The translations under genes and the position numbers were made by a program. Below, piece by piece: positions 34,921 to 45,402 of a DNA stretch of 64,000 nucleotides; the first letter of the stretch is position 1, and each line of letters begins with the position of its first letter. This DNA comes from Closterium sp. Naga37s-1 (Eukaryota > Streptophyta > Zygnematophyceae > Desmidiales > Closteriaceae), in the NCBI GenBank assembly GCA_947471745.1, contig CANJKZ010000093.1:3023501-3087500 (forward strand), given 5' to 3'. Under the pieces are notes generated by a model that saw nothing but the letters and a program-made list of their open reading frames with translations, did not search any database and was not told the origin of the DNA.

Positions 34921-35242
34921 TGATACAATATGGAGGGCTGGGAGGTGTTACGGGTGGGTTGAGGATGTTATGATTTGTACTAAACAGAGTGCGCGGAAGA
35001 CTTTATAAAAAGGATGTGAAGTACAGAATTACTGAATGATAAAGGAGCACACATTTATAGGGTCGAAACCGTGCTAGGCGAGGACCTCGGGACGTGAATG
35101 GGCTGGAAGTGTCGCGATTGGTGCGGGGCGACTCGGTAGTGGTTCGGGCCGAAGTATAGGCCGAACTTGAAACTGACGCGCAGTGTTCGGCGCTGTCCTC
35201 GCTAGGAACAGCTTCGGCAGTAATGAATGTATATTCATTACA
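34921..35242 (-). repeat. 5' LTR of El-7
   Basis: The TATAAA box is at 35007-35002 on the minus strand and the terminal palindrome at 35220-35241. Confidence 0.8.
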
Positions 35243-35547
35243 GAGGCGGTGGAATAACTTGTAAAAGAAAACAGTACAAATAAAATTGTAGCAATTGTAC
35301 CGTCATACCCCGGATATACCCCCATGGGGGGCAATAATAAAACAAGTTTTTTTGGGGGGGTGGGCTTATAATCGAGTAAATTTATAAGCGCCGACGTTTA
35401 TAAAATGTATGTTTTTTTATATTTTTTTACACCAAACTGTAGATCTCGTGCTTGCCTTTTCAATCGAGTCGAAGTTACATGGGGTCGTCTGTGAAATTCT
35501 CGCGCGCGCAGGGAGATACACCCAATCTGACTCACATGAGAGAAGTA
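35243..35547. repeat. Short dispersed repeat with TACCGTCATACCC end
   Basis: From 35298 the sequence TACCGTCATACCCCGG is followed by aataaaacaagttttttt and gcttataatcgag. The same blocks occur at 57190-57317, where the TACCGTC end is on the opposite side. They are probably ends of a small DNA element of the MITE type. No gene is seen. Confidence 0.4.
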
Positions 35548-36199
35548 CTGTAGAACCATGTTCGGTGATTCCTTCTTACTCGCGTGGCCTCGAATTACTC
35601 GAGTGGCCACCAAAATTGGTGATAATTACTCGAGTGGCCACGTCAGGGGATTCCCGCACGCTTTTTATTTCCCAGTGCATTACCCTACGGGGGTTTGTAG
35701 CCCCGAATGTTTCTCTTGGTTATTGCGCGATCATTGATATCCGAATTTTATGTTCGTGACGCTATATGACCGCGCCTGACTGGACGCGCATATAATCGAC
35801 CAATGATGAGCGGCCATTAATGGTCGCGAGCATCATATATAAATGCCCGATCATATATTTCCTCGATCATAAACTGCAATGCCCGGGCGTCAATGCGCGG
35901 AATTTAATGACCGCGCATGATTGGTCAATTATATGCGTGGTGCCTTTTTTGGCAATGCTCGTCCAATCAGGCGCGGTCATATAATGTCATGAACATAAAT
36001 TTCGGATAATGGAAATCGCGCAATAATCATTGCAAAACTTTCGGGGCTACAAACCCCCATAGGGTAATGCGCCGGGAAATAAAAAGCGTGCGGGAATCCC
36101 CTGGCGTGGCCACTCGAGTAATTATCACCAATTTTGGTGGCCACTCTAGGAATTCGAGGCCACGTGAGTAAGAAGGAATCACCGAACATGGTTCTATAG
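35548..36199. mobile_element. Foldback MITE-like DNA element with about 230-bp inverted repeats
   Basis: The left end ctgtagaaccatgttcgg and right end ccgaacatggttctatag are inverted copies. The match continues for about 230 bp on each side at roughly 90%, and the middle is also partly self-complementary, so the whole 652 bp can fold. It is flanked by TA on the left (35546-35547) and, beyond the El-8 insertion, by TA on the right (57031-57032), as in Tc1/mariner-type elements. No transposase is encoded. Inside each arm ATTACTCGAGTGGCCAC-like sequence is repeated. El-8 inserted exactly at its right tip, duplicating tatag. Confidence 0.75.
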
Positions 36200-36614
36200 T
36201 GTTACAATCCCAAGTGGGACGGACTTAGCGAAGGATCGCTCAGGGTTGATCGCAGAGTAGTTGTTGCAGCGGAAGTTTGAATCTCAGGTCAGAGTGAATG
36301 TAAATGACTGAGTTGATAATAGCATGCATACATCGGGTTTATATAAGAATACAGGGGAATACGAAAAGACCTAGACTAGCCATGTACTCTAAGGGGTACA
36401 TTCCCTTATTGCAGCCGAATTCAAACCGTGCGGCGCGGGAACCCGTTTCAAACCTATTCCCGCTCTTTTCACTTCAAATGTTTCTGCTAGCATCGGTCTT
36501 GGTCAGACGGTTGCTTTGTCGCTTCGACTCTTCTGACTCCTCGACTTCGTACTCGGTAGAGTCGGCTCCTGCAGCATACATGAATGCCTACTCATGCAAT
36601 TTCATATCGTAACA
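36200..36614 (-). repeat. 3' LTR of El-8
   Basis: 415 bp, minus strand TGTTACGATATG to GGGATTGTAACA, with TGTTAC/GTAACA ends in inverted orientation. Confidence 0.88.
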
Positions 36615-37851
36615 CTCCCCTTCATTCCTGGGCAGGAGGAGCTGACTCGCTTGACTACTCCGGTGAGGTCAGAGCAGTGCTTGTACTGCTGACGTGGCAG
36701 GCGCTTGTTGAGGAAGTCTGCTGCCATCTCAGTAGTCGGGCAGTAGGCGAGGTCAACTTTCCCTTGGTCAATTTCGTCCTTGACGAAAAAGTACCGGAGT
36801 GCGATGTGCTTCGTGCGGTTCACGAAACCTGGCTTGTTCGCGATCCTGATGGCACTCTGGTTGTCGCAGTGAAGGCGAAAGGTGGGCGAAGTTGGAATTT
36901 TCGCCTCCTGTAGCAGCTCCTGCAGGTACAGGCCTTCGCGAACTGCTGCTGTCGCGGTGATGTATTCTGCTTCAGCCGATGACAGGGCAACCAGCTCCTG
37001 CTTCTGCGAGTTCCAGGAGATTGGCCCAGTTGGTTCCAAGCGAAAAACGAAGCCGGTTCGGGACCGTCGATTTGCAGGGTCAGCTGCATGATCTGCGTCC
37101 ACGTAGCCGTTGAGGTTGAAGGAGGTGGTCGTCAGCGTGGAGTAGGAGAGCCCAATGTCAGGAGTGGAGATGAAGTACTCCAGGGCGCGTTCCAGGTCCA
37201 GCTGGTTCTCAGCTACTGGCTTGCGAGAGTACTGCGCCAGTTGGCTGGCGATGTACGAAAGGTCGGGTCGGCAGGTGACAGAGGCGAATAGCAGGCACCC
37301 CAATTTCTGCTGGTACATTTGGAGTCCTGCGGGCGACAGAGGTTTGTTGTCCGGTTTGTAGTTGGTGCTGGGGTTGCGGTAGGGAGTTGAAAGCGGTGCC
37401 GGGGAGATGTTGAAGCGTTCCCCTAGCTGTTCCGCGTACTTGAAGGCTGACAGAAGAATTGCTTCTGGCGCGTAAGTGATGTTTAACCCCAAAAACTGCT
37501 TCACTTCGAGGTTGATGGTAATGTCCACGCGCTGCGCCAGGTTCTCCTGAAACTGATCGAGGAGTTTGTTGCAGGTGCCCGTGTACAGCAGGTCGTCGAC
37601 GTAGACTGTCAGGAGGATGTAATCGCCGCTGAAGTGAAGGCGGTACATTCTCGGGTCGTGCGGGAGCTGTTTGAAGCCGATTTCGAGGAGGATTTTGTGC
37701 AGATGCTGCTGCCAGAGGCGAGGCGCCTGCTTGATCCCGTAGAGGGACTTCTTCAGTTGACATACCCTGGGATCTCCTTCTCCGTAGGTGTGCGGCTGCT
37801 CCACAAAGATGGTGGCATCCACCAACGCGTACAAAAACGCGTTCTTCACGT
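36615..37851 (-). pseudogene. El-8 RT C-terminal part and RNase H
   Basis: Minus strand: KNAFLYALVDATIFVEQP, LKKSLYGIKQAPRLW and LTVYVDDLLYTG are RT. GYVDADHAADPANRRSRTG, LSSAEAEYITATAAV, CDNQSAIRIANKPG and TKHIALRYFFVKDEI are RNase H. The N-terminal RT part lies on the other side of El-9. Confidence 0.88.
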
Positions 37852-37856
37852 CGATC

Positions 37857-38073
37857 TGTCAGATATAGTAAGAGTACGGCCTAGGCTTAGTAGCCTAGGC
37901 CACAGTAGGACTACGAAAGGAGGCGCCAAGTACGAGCTAGGATTGTGTGCAGGAACAGAATTGAGAAGGAGTGATTGAACTAGCAAGCAGCAGGATACAA
38001 ATAGCAAACCCTAAGGGGCTGTACTCACTATTGAGTACCCCACTGCAGGCTACACAAACAACATATTCTGACA
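37857..38073 (-). repeat. 3' LTR of El-9
   Basis: 217 bp, minus strand TGTCAGAATATGTTG to CTACTATATCTGACA (this copy has CTTACTATATCTGACA). It contains an inverted repeat, GCCTAGGCTACTAAGCCTAGGC, near 37881-37903. Confidence 0.88.
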
Positions 38074-38274
38074 CACCCCCATAGCCAAAGTGGGGTGTAA
38101 TCAGCACAATGAGCAGTCATAGCAATAGTTCATAATTATCAGCAAAGCTAGAGGCTATCACAGAGGGCAAGTGAGGAGGAGGAGGGACTATGAAAGAAGA
38201 GAAGATGGGAGGCGACGACTGAAGCTGCAGACACACGGGCAACAGAAGCGGCTGACACAGTGGCGGCTGACACA

Positions 38275-39545
38275 GTGGCTACCGAGACAGAGCGCCCCGG
38301 AATACTGGAGTAACTGGCTCTGCGGCTACGACGAGCGGCAGAAGCAACGGACCCACGGGCGACTGGTGCAGCAGGCTCTCAGTGGCTACCGAGACAGTGC
38401 GTCCCGGAATACAGGAGCAACAAGCTCTGCGGCTGCGACGAGCGGCAGGAGCAACGGACCCACGGGCAACAGGTGCAGCAGGCTCTCTGAGCTACCAGGA
38501 CAGTGCGCCCCGGACTACAGGTGCTGCGGACGACAAGACAGCAGCCTCCACTCAACCTCCCCCGACCGTCCCACACCCCTCTCACACACCCCCTGCTGAA
38601 ACCCTAGCTCCACTCCCACGGCACCCCCCTTAAACCCTAAACCCTCGGCTCCCACACACCCACCCCCCTCAGCGGCAGCTGCAGCAGTGGGAGACGGAGG
38701 AGGAGGAGGAGCTTCAGGTTACCCACACCGGTCACCCCCATGCTCGCCACCCCACACCCCCACCACCGCGGAACGTACGGCGGATTGGGAGCAATGGGCA
38801 GCACAGGGGGGGGGGGGGGGGCTGCAGGGACGGGCCGCGGGCTGCTGCAGGTGCGGGCTGCTCCAGGGGCGGCTGCTGCAGGTGCGGGCTGCTCCAGGGG
38901 CGGCTGCTGCAGGCACGGGCTGCTCCAGGGGCGGCTGCTGCAGGTGCGGGCTGCTCCAGGGGCGGCTGCTGCAGGTGCGGGCTGCTCCAGGGGCGGCTGC
39001 TGCAGGCACGGGCTGCTCCAGGGGCGGCTGCTGCAGGTGCGGGCTGCTCCAGGGGCGGCTCCAGGGGCGGCCGCTGCAGGTGAAGGTAGGAGGACGGGGG
39101 GGGGGAAGAACGCGGCCCCCAGGGCGCCCCGACGGCCGACGAGAAAGGGAGCCGCGCGGCCCCCCCAGGGCCGCCGCGACGGGCGACGGGAAGGGCGCCG
39201 CGCGGGCCCCCAGAGCCGCCGCGACGGGCGACGGGAAGGGCGCCGCGCGGGCCCCCCCGGAGCGGCACGACGGGCGACGGGAAGGGGAGGCCGCGCGGCC
39301 CCCGTGGTCGCCACGACGGGCGACGAAAAGGGCGCCGCGCGGGCCCCCCCGGAGCGCCACGACGGGCGACGGGAAGGGGAGGCCGCGCGGCCCCCGTGGT
39401 CGCCACGACGGACGACGGGAGGGGAGGCCGCGCGGGCCCCCGTGGTCGCCACGACGGACGACGGGAGGGGACCGCGCGCGAGCCCCCCGTGGTCGCCACG
39501 ACGGGCGACGGGAGGTGAGGCCGCGCGGGCCCCCGGTAGCAGTAG
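38275..39545 (-). repeat. Three tandem arrays inside El-9
   Basis: A 107-bp unit (gtggctaccgagacag at 38275, 38382 and about 38488); a 31-bp unit (ctgctgcaggtgcgggctgc..., about seven copies, 38840-39060); and a longer GC-rich unit built on cgccacgacgggcgacggga (about 39120-39545). Long Pro/Arg/Gly frames on both strands result from the repeats and are not called as genes. Confidence 0.8.
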
Positions 39546-39715
39546 AAACGACGGGCGCCACGACGGGCGCCACGGAGGGGTAAGCCGCCACGCGTCCCGA
39601 GCGCGCGGCGGGCAGAAACCCTAATTTCGGCGCCGCGCACCACGGGGCGCGCGGCGGACAGTACGGCAGCGGAAGCGGGTGGTGGGCCCATACACAGGAA
39701 GGCGGCAGACATGCT

Positions 39716-42700
39716 TGTCAAACATTATACATGTTCATATTGTGTAGGCTACTGCTACTGCTACTGCTGCTCCTGGCGGTGGCCAGATGCAGCTCCCGCG
39801 ATGTCCGAGTGAGTCCCTCACGCCCCAGCAGCTTCGTGAGTGGTACGCTCAGCGTGGAGGGTCACGGGGTACTGCTCGCTGCCCGTACGTCATTCGCACT
39901 GGTGCTCGGACTGGTCAGCCTTGCGGGACGTTTGGTCACACAGAGTCCCGCTGCTTCGCCCGTCTGAGCGACGCCTGGCGTACAGAGTTTGGCGACGCGG
40001 CTGAGCTCCCCGACTGGGTGGAGCTGCTTAGGCAGAGGGTAGATATCTATGCTCTTGACTATGATGCTATCCTCACTGCCATGTATGCATTTCCTACTAG
40101 TGCTGAGAGTGCCTGTCACCTGTGTGTGCCGCCTGACCCCGGTATCCAGTCTGCTGCTCTAGGTACTGGTGAGGCTGCTGCACTAGGTGCTCGTGTGTCT
40201 GTTGCCCCAGGTGCTGGTGAGGCTGCTGCTCTAGGTACTCGTGAGTCTGCGCCCTCTGGTACTGCGTCTACTGAGGCACTGCACACCTTCACACTGGACT
40301 CAGGCGCTTCCCGCTGTTTCTTTCGTGACCGCACTGCCCTTGAGCAGCTTGCTCGGCCGGTTGCAGTCTCCCTCGCTGACCCCTCTGGGGGTCCGGTCAT
40401 TGCGACCTCCTCTACTGTTCTCCCTTGTCCTGCGGTCCCGTCGGGCACTCTGTCAGGTCTCTACCTCCCCTCGTTCTCTACGAACTTGGTGGCGGGTAGT
40501 GCCCTCCAGGACGGGGGTGTCCACCAGTTTACCCCTGCCTACGAGCGTGTGACACACTGCACGTGCGCTCGGACGGGCCGCCACCTGGCTACCTTCACTC
40601 GGCAGCCGGGGTCGGACCTGTACACACTGACCACTGAGTCCCCACAGGTAGCTGCGTCTGCGTCTGCGTCGGGTCAGCTGTCTGCCCCCTGCTCGTGTCG
40701 CTCTCTGGCACACGAGACTGTCCTCTGGCACCACCGTCTTGGTCACCCGTCAGTGCAGCGCCTTCGTGCCATGCACAACCGGTACCTTGTCTCTGGTCTT
40801 CCCAGGGTTCTCCCTCCACTCCCACCCTCGCCTGCTCCTCCCTGCCTTCCCTGTGTCGAGGGGCGGCAGCGCGCCGCTCCTCACTCCTCCTCGTTTCCCC
40901 CGACGACTGCTCCCTTGCAGACGCTCCACATGGACGTGTGGGGCCCAGCCCGCGTCCGTGGACAGGGTCAGGAGAGGTACTTCCTGATCGTTGTTGACGA
41001 CTACTCGCGCTACACCACGGTCTTCCCCTTGCGCACCAAGGGTGAGGTCCCTGATGTTTTGATCCCTTGGATCCGCGCTGCTCGTCTCCAGCTCAGTGAG
41101 CGGTTCCACTCGGACTTTCCTGTCCTGCGTCTGCACTCTGACAGAGGTGGTGAGTTCTCCTCTGACCTCTTGGCAGCCTACTGTGCGGAGCACGGCATCC
41201 GCCAGTCGTTCACGCTTCCGGCCTCTCCACAGCAGAATGGGGTTGCTGAGCGCCGCATTGGTTTGGTCATGGAGGTCGCTCGTACCTCCTTGATCCATGC
41301 GGCTGCCCCCCACTTTCTGTGGCCGTTTGCGGTCCGATACGCTGCGCATCAGCTCAACCTCTGGCCCCGTGTCTCCGTTCCGGAGACTTCGCCGACACTG
41401 CGTTGGACGGGAGAGGTTGGCGATGCGTCGCGTTTTCGGGTCTGGGGGTCCCGAGCTTTTGTTCGCGATACGTTCGCGGACAAGCTCTCCTCCCGCGCTG
41501 TTCCCTGTGTCTTCCTTGGCTTTGTCCCGGACGCGTCTGGTTGGCAGTTTTACCACGCCACCTCGCGCCGTGTCCTGCCCTCTCAGGACGTCACTTTTGA
41601 CGAGTCCGTGCCCTACTACCGCCTCTTCCCCTACCGCACTGCCCCGCTCCCCCCCCCGCCTCTCTTCCTCGCGCCAGGTGCTGCTGTGGTAGACCCCCTC
41701 CCCCCTCAGGGTGCCGCTCCCTCAGGTGTGTCCCAGGTAGACCCGGTTGAGCCTGTCGAGGTAGCTGTCGACTCTCGTCCTGCCAGGGGTGCTGAGCCTG
41801 AGCGTGCGGAGCCTGGGGTTGCGGAGTCTGGGGGTGCTGAGCCTGGGGGTGCGGGGTCTGGGGGTGCGGAGCCTGCGGGTGCTGAGTCTGGGGGTGCTGA
41901 GCCTGGGGGTGCGGAGCCTGCGGGTGCTGAGTCTGGAGGTGCTGAGCCTGGGGGTGTTGAGCCTGGGAGTGCTACGTCTGAGAGTACTGAGCCTGAGCGT
42001 GCTGCACCTGGGGGAGGCCTCTCCTCGCAGCAGCTGCGTGAGTGGTACTTACAGTACTGCAGCCTCAGGAGAGGTGCTGCTGGTGCTGCTGGAGCTGCTG
42101 GAGGTACTGCTGCTGCTGGAGGTGCTGCTGGCGCTGCTGGAGGTACTACTGGTTCTGGTGCTGCTGGAGCTGCTGGAGGTGCTGCTGCTGCTGGCGGTGC
42201 GGCTGGCGCTGCTGGAGGTGCTGCTGGTGCTGCTGGCGCTGCTGGAGGTGCTACTGGTGCTGGAGCTACTGGAGCTGCTGGTGGTACTGCTGCTGCTGGC
42301 GGTGCTGCTGGCGCTGCTGGAGGTGCTGCTGGTACTGGTGCTGCTGGAGCTGCTGGAGGTGCTGCTGCTGCTGGTGGTGCTGCTGGCACTGCTGGAGGTG
42401 CTGCTGGTACTGGAGCTGCTGGGGACCCTGCTGCTGCTGGCGGTGCTGCTGGAGCTGCTGGGACTGGCCCTGCTGAGGGGGTTGGAGCTGGAGGTGCTGA
42501 GCGGCCACGGCCGTACTACGTTCCGCTCCTTCAGCAGGTTCTTGGCCTTCCGCCCTCTCCTGGTCCTACTCCTCCCCTACTGAGTCCACCGCTTGTCCAG
42601 TCGCAGTCACAGTTACAGCCAGTCTCTCCACTTCCTGGTCCTTCTCCCTACAGTGCGCCGACGGGAGGTCTTACGGAGCGTCGTGAGCCTGAGTCTCGTC

Positions 42701-45161
42701 CTCCGTCGCCTGAGACGCGTCCAGAGTCGCCTGTCCGCGCTGTCCGCGCTGGTCGTCGTGTTCCACGTCAGCGTCCTCCTCCTGTCCTTGGCACTCACTA
42801 TATGACCCTGCGTCCCTCTACTGCTCCACAGCGTGTCCCACTGCCGTCTCCACCAGCGTCCTCTCTTCCTGCTCTTGCTGACCCGGACTCTGACTCTCTT
42901 CGTGCTGCCAGTCCTACTGTCACGCGTCTCCTTGCCACTGCTGTCACTGACCCTTCCTTTGAGTCCTCTGCTGCGTCTGCTCTAGTCGCTGAGCTTGTTG
43001 ACTTTGCTGCTGCCTGTCGTCTAGACTACGCCGCTAGCCTTGTTGCTGAGTCTGAGTCTGAGTCTGTCTGTCCTCCGTCTGTCGGGGGTGAGTGTGCTCT
43101 TGGCACGGACGTCCTTGAGGACAGACAGGAGGAGTTTGAGTGCTTTGCCGCTACTTTGCCTCATCTCGTGTCCATGCTAGTTGCCCCTGAGGGAGACCCG
43201 GATGCACCAGACATCCCGACCCCACGCTCCTACGCAGAGGCGATGGAGGGTCCCTACTCCTCTCAGTGGCAGACAGCCATGGACGTAGAGATGGCATCCT
43301 GGAAGTCCACAGGCACCTACGTCGACGAGGTTCCCCCACCTGGGGCGAACATCGTCAGTGGCATGTGGATTTTCAGGGTGAAGCGGCCGCCGGGTTCTCC
43401 GCCTGTCTTCAAGGCGCGTTACGTTGCACGAGGCTTCAGTCAGCGAGAGGGAGTTGACTTCTTCCAGACCTTCTCCCCGACCCCGAAGATGACCACTCTT
43501 CGGGTTCTGCTGCACGTCACTGCTCAGCGTGACTACGAGCTCCACTCTCTTGACTTCAGCACTGCGTTCTTACAGGGCAGCCTGCACGAGGAGATCTGGC
43601 TGCGCCGCCCACCTGGCTTCACTGGGTCGTTCCCTCCTGGTACCCAGTGGAGCCTCCGGCGGCCAGTCTACGGTCTCCGCAGGCACCCCGTGAGTGGCAC
43701 GACACACTGAGGACTACTCTTGCTGCTCTTGGGTTTGCTCCTTCTACTGCTGACCCGTCGCTGTTTCTACGCACCGACACCACTCTGCCGCCGTTCTACG
43801 TTCTTGTTTACGTAGACGACTTGGTCTTTGCTACTGCTGACACTGAGGCACTCGCCCACGTGAAGTTGGAGCTGCAGAAGAGACACACGTGCACAGACCT
43901 GGGTGAGCTGACAAGCTATCTTGGCTTGCGGATCACCCGGGACAGAGCACAGCGCACCATCACCTTGACTCAGTCACACATGGTGCAGCAGGTCCTTCAG
44001 CGCTTCCGCTTCACGTACTCCTCGCCTCAGCCCACTCCTCTGCCTACCGGTCACTCGCTCTCAGCTCTGCCTTCGGATGAGTCCGTAGAGCCGAGTGGCC
44101 CGTATCCAGAGCTTGTGGGCTGCCTCATGTACCTGATGACCTGCACTCGACCTGACCTGGCATACCCTCTTAGCATCCTAGCACGCTATGTCGCTCCCGG
44201 CCGTCACCGGAAGGAGCACATGGATGCCGCTAAGAGGGTGTTGCGCTACTTGTGCAGTACGTCAGGCATGGGGCTCGTGCTTGGAGGTCGGAGCGACGTT
44301 GTCCTCACGGGTCACTCAGACGCTTCTTGGGCTGACGACCAGGCTACGCAGCGGTCGTCTCAGGGTTACACCTTCAGCCTTGGCTCTGGTTCAGTTTCTT
44401 GGCGTTCTACTCGCTCTTCTTCTGTTCTCAGCTCCAGTTGTGAGGCTGAGATCTACGCCACAGCCATGGCTGCACAGGAGTTACGCTGGCTCACCTACCT
44501 GCTGACCGACCTGGGAGAGCGGCCTCGTTCTCCTCCAGTGCTGTACGTTGACAACAAGGCCGCCATTGCCTTGTGTGAGGAGCACAGACTGGAGCACAGG
44601 ACGAAGCACATCGCTCTGCGCTACTTCCTTGCTCGAGAGCTGCAGCAGCGTGGTCAGCTTCGTCTGCGTTACGTGGCCACTCGGGCCAAGACTGCTGATG
44701 TGTTCACCAAGGCGCTTCAGCCTTGTGACCATCAGCGTTTCTGTACTGTTCTAGGCCTTGTGCCTACTCTCCCTCACTTGCTCACTTCTTGACTCTGCTT
44801 GTACTGTGATCTCTATATATGTATACCTGCATGTTTACTCTTGTTAGGTTGTGATCACTGTACCTCTTGTTATATTATCAAACTGCATGTGAACTGGTCT
44901 TGTGACCACTTGCTTGTGCTCGGAATTTGTGTGGTTTCCTTGAGATCCACCCTGAGCTTGCTTTGCTTTGCTTTGACTGGTCTTGTGACCATCTGGTTGT
45001 CTCCCACTTAGCCTATGGGGGTGTGTCAAACATTATACATGTTCATATTGTGTAGGCTATAGTGGGTTTAGCCTTAGGGGGTACAACATTGCTAGGGTTT
45101 CCTACTTGTATCACCCTGCTGCCTAGTTTCACACATTCTCGTTCAGTTCTACATTCTAACA
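39716..45161 (+). mobile_element. El-10: Copia element, 5' end incomplete, inside El-9
   Basis: The 3' LTR (138 bp) is at 45024-45161, with the purine tract ctatgggggtg just before. Flanks atgct (39711-39715) and atgcc (45162-45166) look like a target duplication with one mismatch. Gag-like block with cysteine motif about 39790-40000; protease about 40290; pre-integrase about 40700; integrase about 40900-41420; acidic then Gly/Ala linker about 41760-42480; RT about 43260-44000; RNase H about 44300-44790. It looks broken, with few breaks. Confidence 0.88.
39787..44792 (+). pseudogene. El-10 gag-like, protease, integrase, RT and RNase H coding
   Basis: In order: SLTPQQLREWYAQRGG; CPYVIRTGARTGQPC with GHTESRC; LDSGASRCFFRD; WHHRLGHPSVQRL; PCVEGRQRAAP; VVDDYSRYTTVFPL; LHSDRGGEF; SPQQNGVAERRIGL; SRRVLPSQDVTFDES; a run of GGAEP-type repeats; LSSQQLREWYLQ; a Gly/Ala-rich stretch of about 130 residues; RPYYVPLLQQVLGL; RT with LHSLDFSTAFLQGS and YVDDLVFATAD; RNase H with TGHSDASWADD and SSSCEAEIYATAMA. 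The order is standard Copia with an unusually long linker between integrase and RT. Confidence 0.85.
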
Positions 45162-45180
45162 ATGCCGCCCTCTGATACCA

Positions 45181-45397
45181 TGTCAGATATAGTAGGAGTA
45201 CGGCCTAGGCTTAGTAGCCTAGGCCACAGTAGGACTACGAAAGGAGGCGCCAAGTACGAGCTAGGATTGTGTGCAGGAACAGAATTGAGAAGGAGTGATT
45301 GAACTAGCAAGCAGCAGGATACAAATAGCAAACCCTAAGGGGCTGTACTCACTATTGAGTACCCCACTGCAGGCTACACAAACAACATATTCTGACA
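45181..45397 (-). repeat. 5' LTR of El-9
   Basis: A near-identical copy of the 3' LTR; the PBS follows on the minus strand at 45180. Confidence 0.88.
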
Positions 45398-45402
45398 CGA
45401 TC

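Larger units (their letters stand above)
30850..35242 (-). mobile_element. El-7: LTR element with 322-bp LTRs and no recognisable pol (LARD-like)
   Basis: Direct repeats lie at 30850-31171 and 34921-35242, about 11 differences by eye (roughly 3%). Read on the minus strand they begin TGTAATGAAT and end TTGTATCA. The right copy is followed by a PBS-like AGTATCAGAGC (about 34917-34907). The left copy is preceded by a purine tract (complement of ctctcccacc, 31172-31181). This fixes the minus orientation. The 3.75-kb interior has only short frames and no protease, integrase, RT or RNase H motif that I can recognise. No matching target duplication is seen (cttcg versus gaggc). It is probably a large non-autonomous derivative. 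Confidence 0.75.
37857..45397 (-). mobile_element. El-9: pol-less LTR element with 217-bp LTRs (non-autonomous), hosting El-10
   Basis: LTRs at 37857-38073 (3') and 45181-45397 (5') differ at about one position, so it is young. Target duplication cgatc is at 37852-37856 and 45398-45402, within the RT of El-8. PBS TGGTATCAGAG is at 45180-45170; the polypurine tract is the complement of cacccccatagcc at 38074-38086. The interior net of El-10 is about 1.65 kb of GC-rich tandem repeats with no protease, integrase or RT motif. Total net length about 2.1 kb. LTR core, PBS, purine tract and GGGCCCACC box match the short-LTR Copia group, which probably supplies its enzymes. Confidence 0.88.

Noticed and set aside
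38637-39721. Four overlapping Pro/Arg/Gly-rich frames of about 300 residues inside El-9
   Set aside because: Products of tandem GC-rich arrays without start context or domain; open on both strands.
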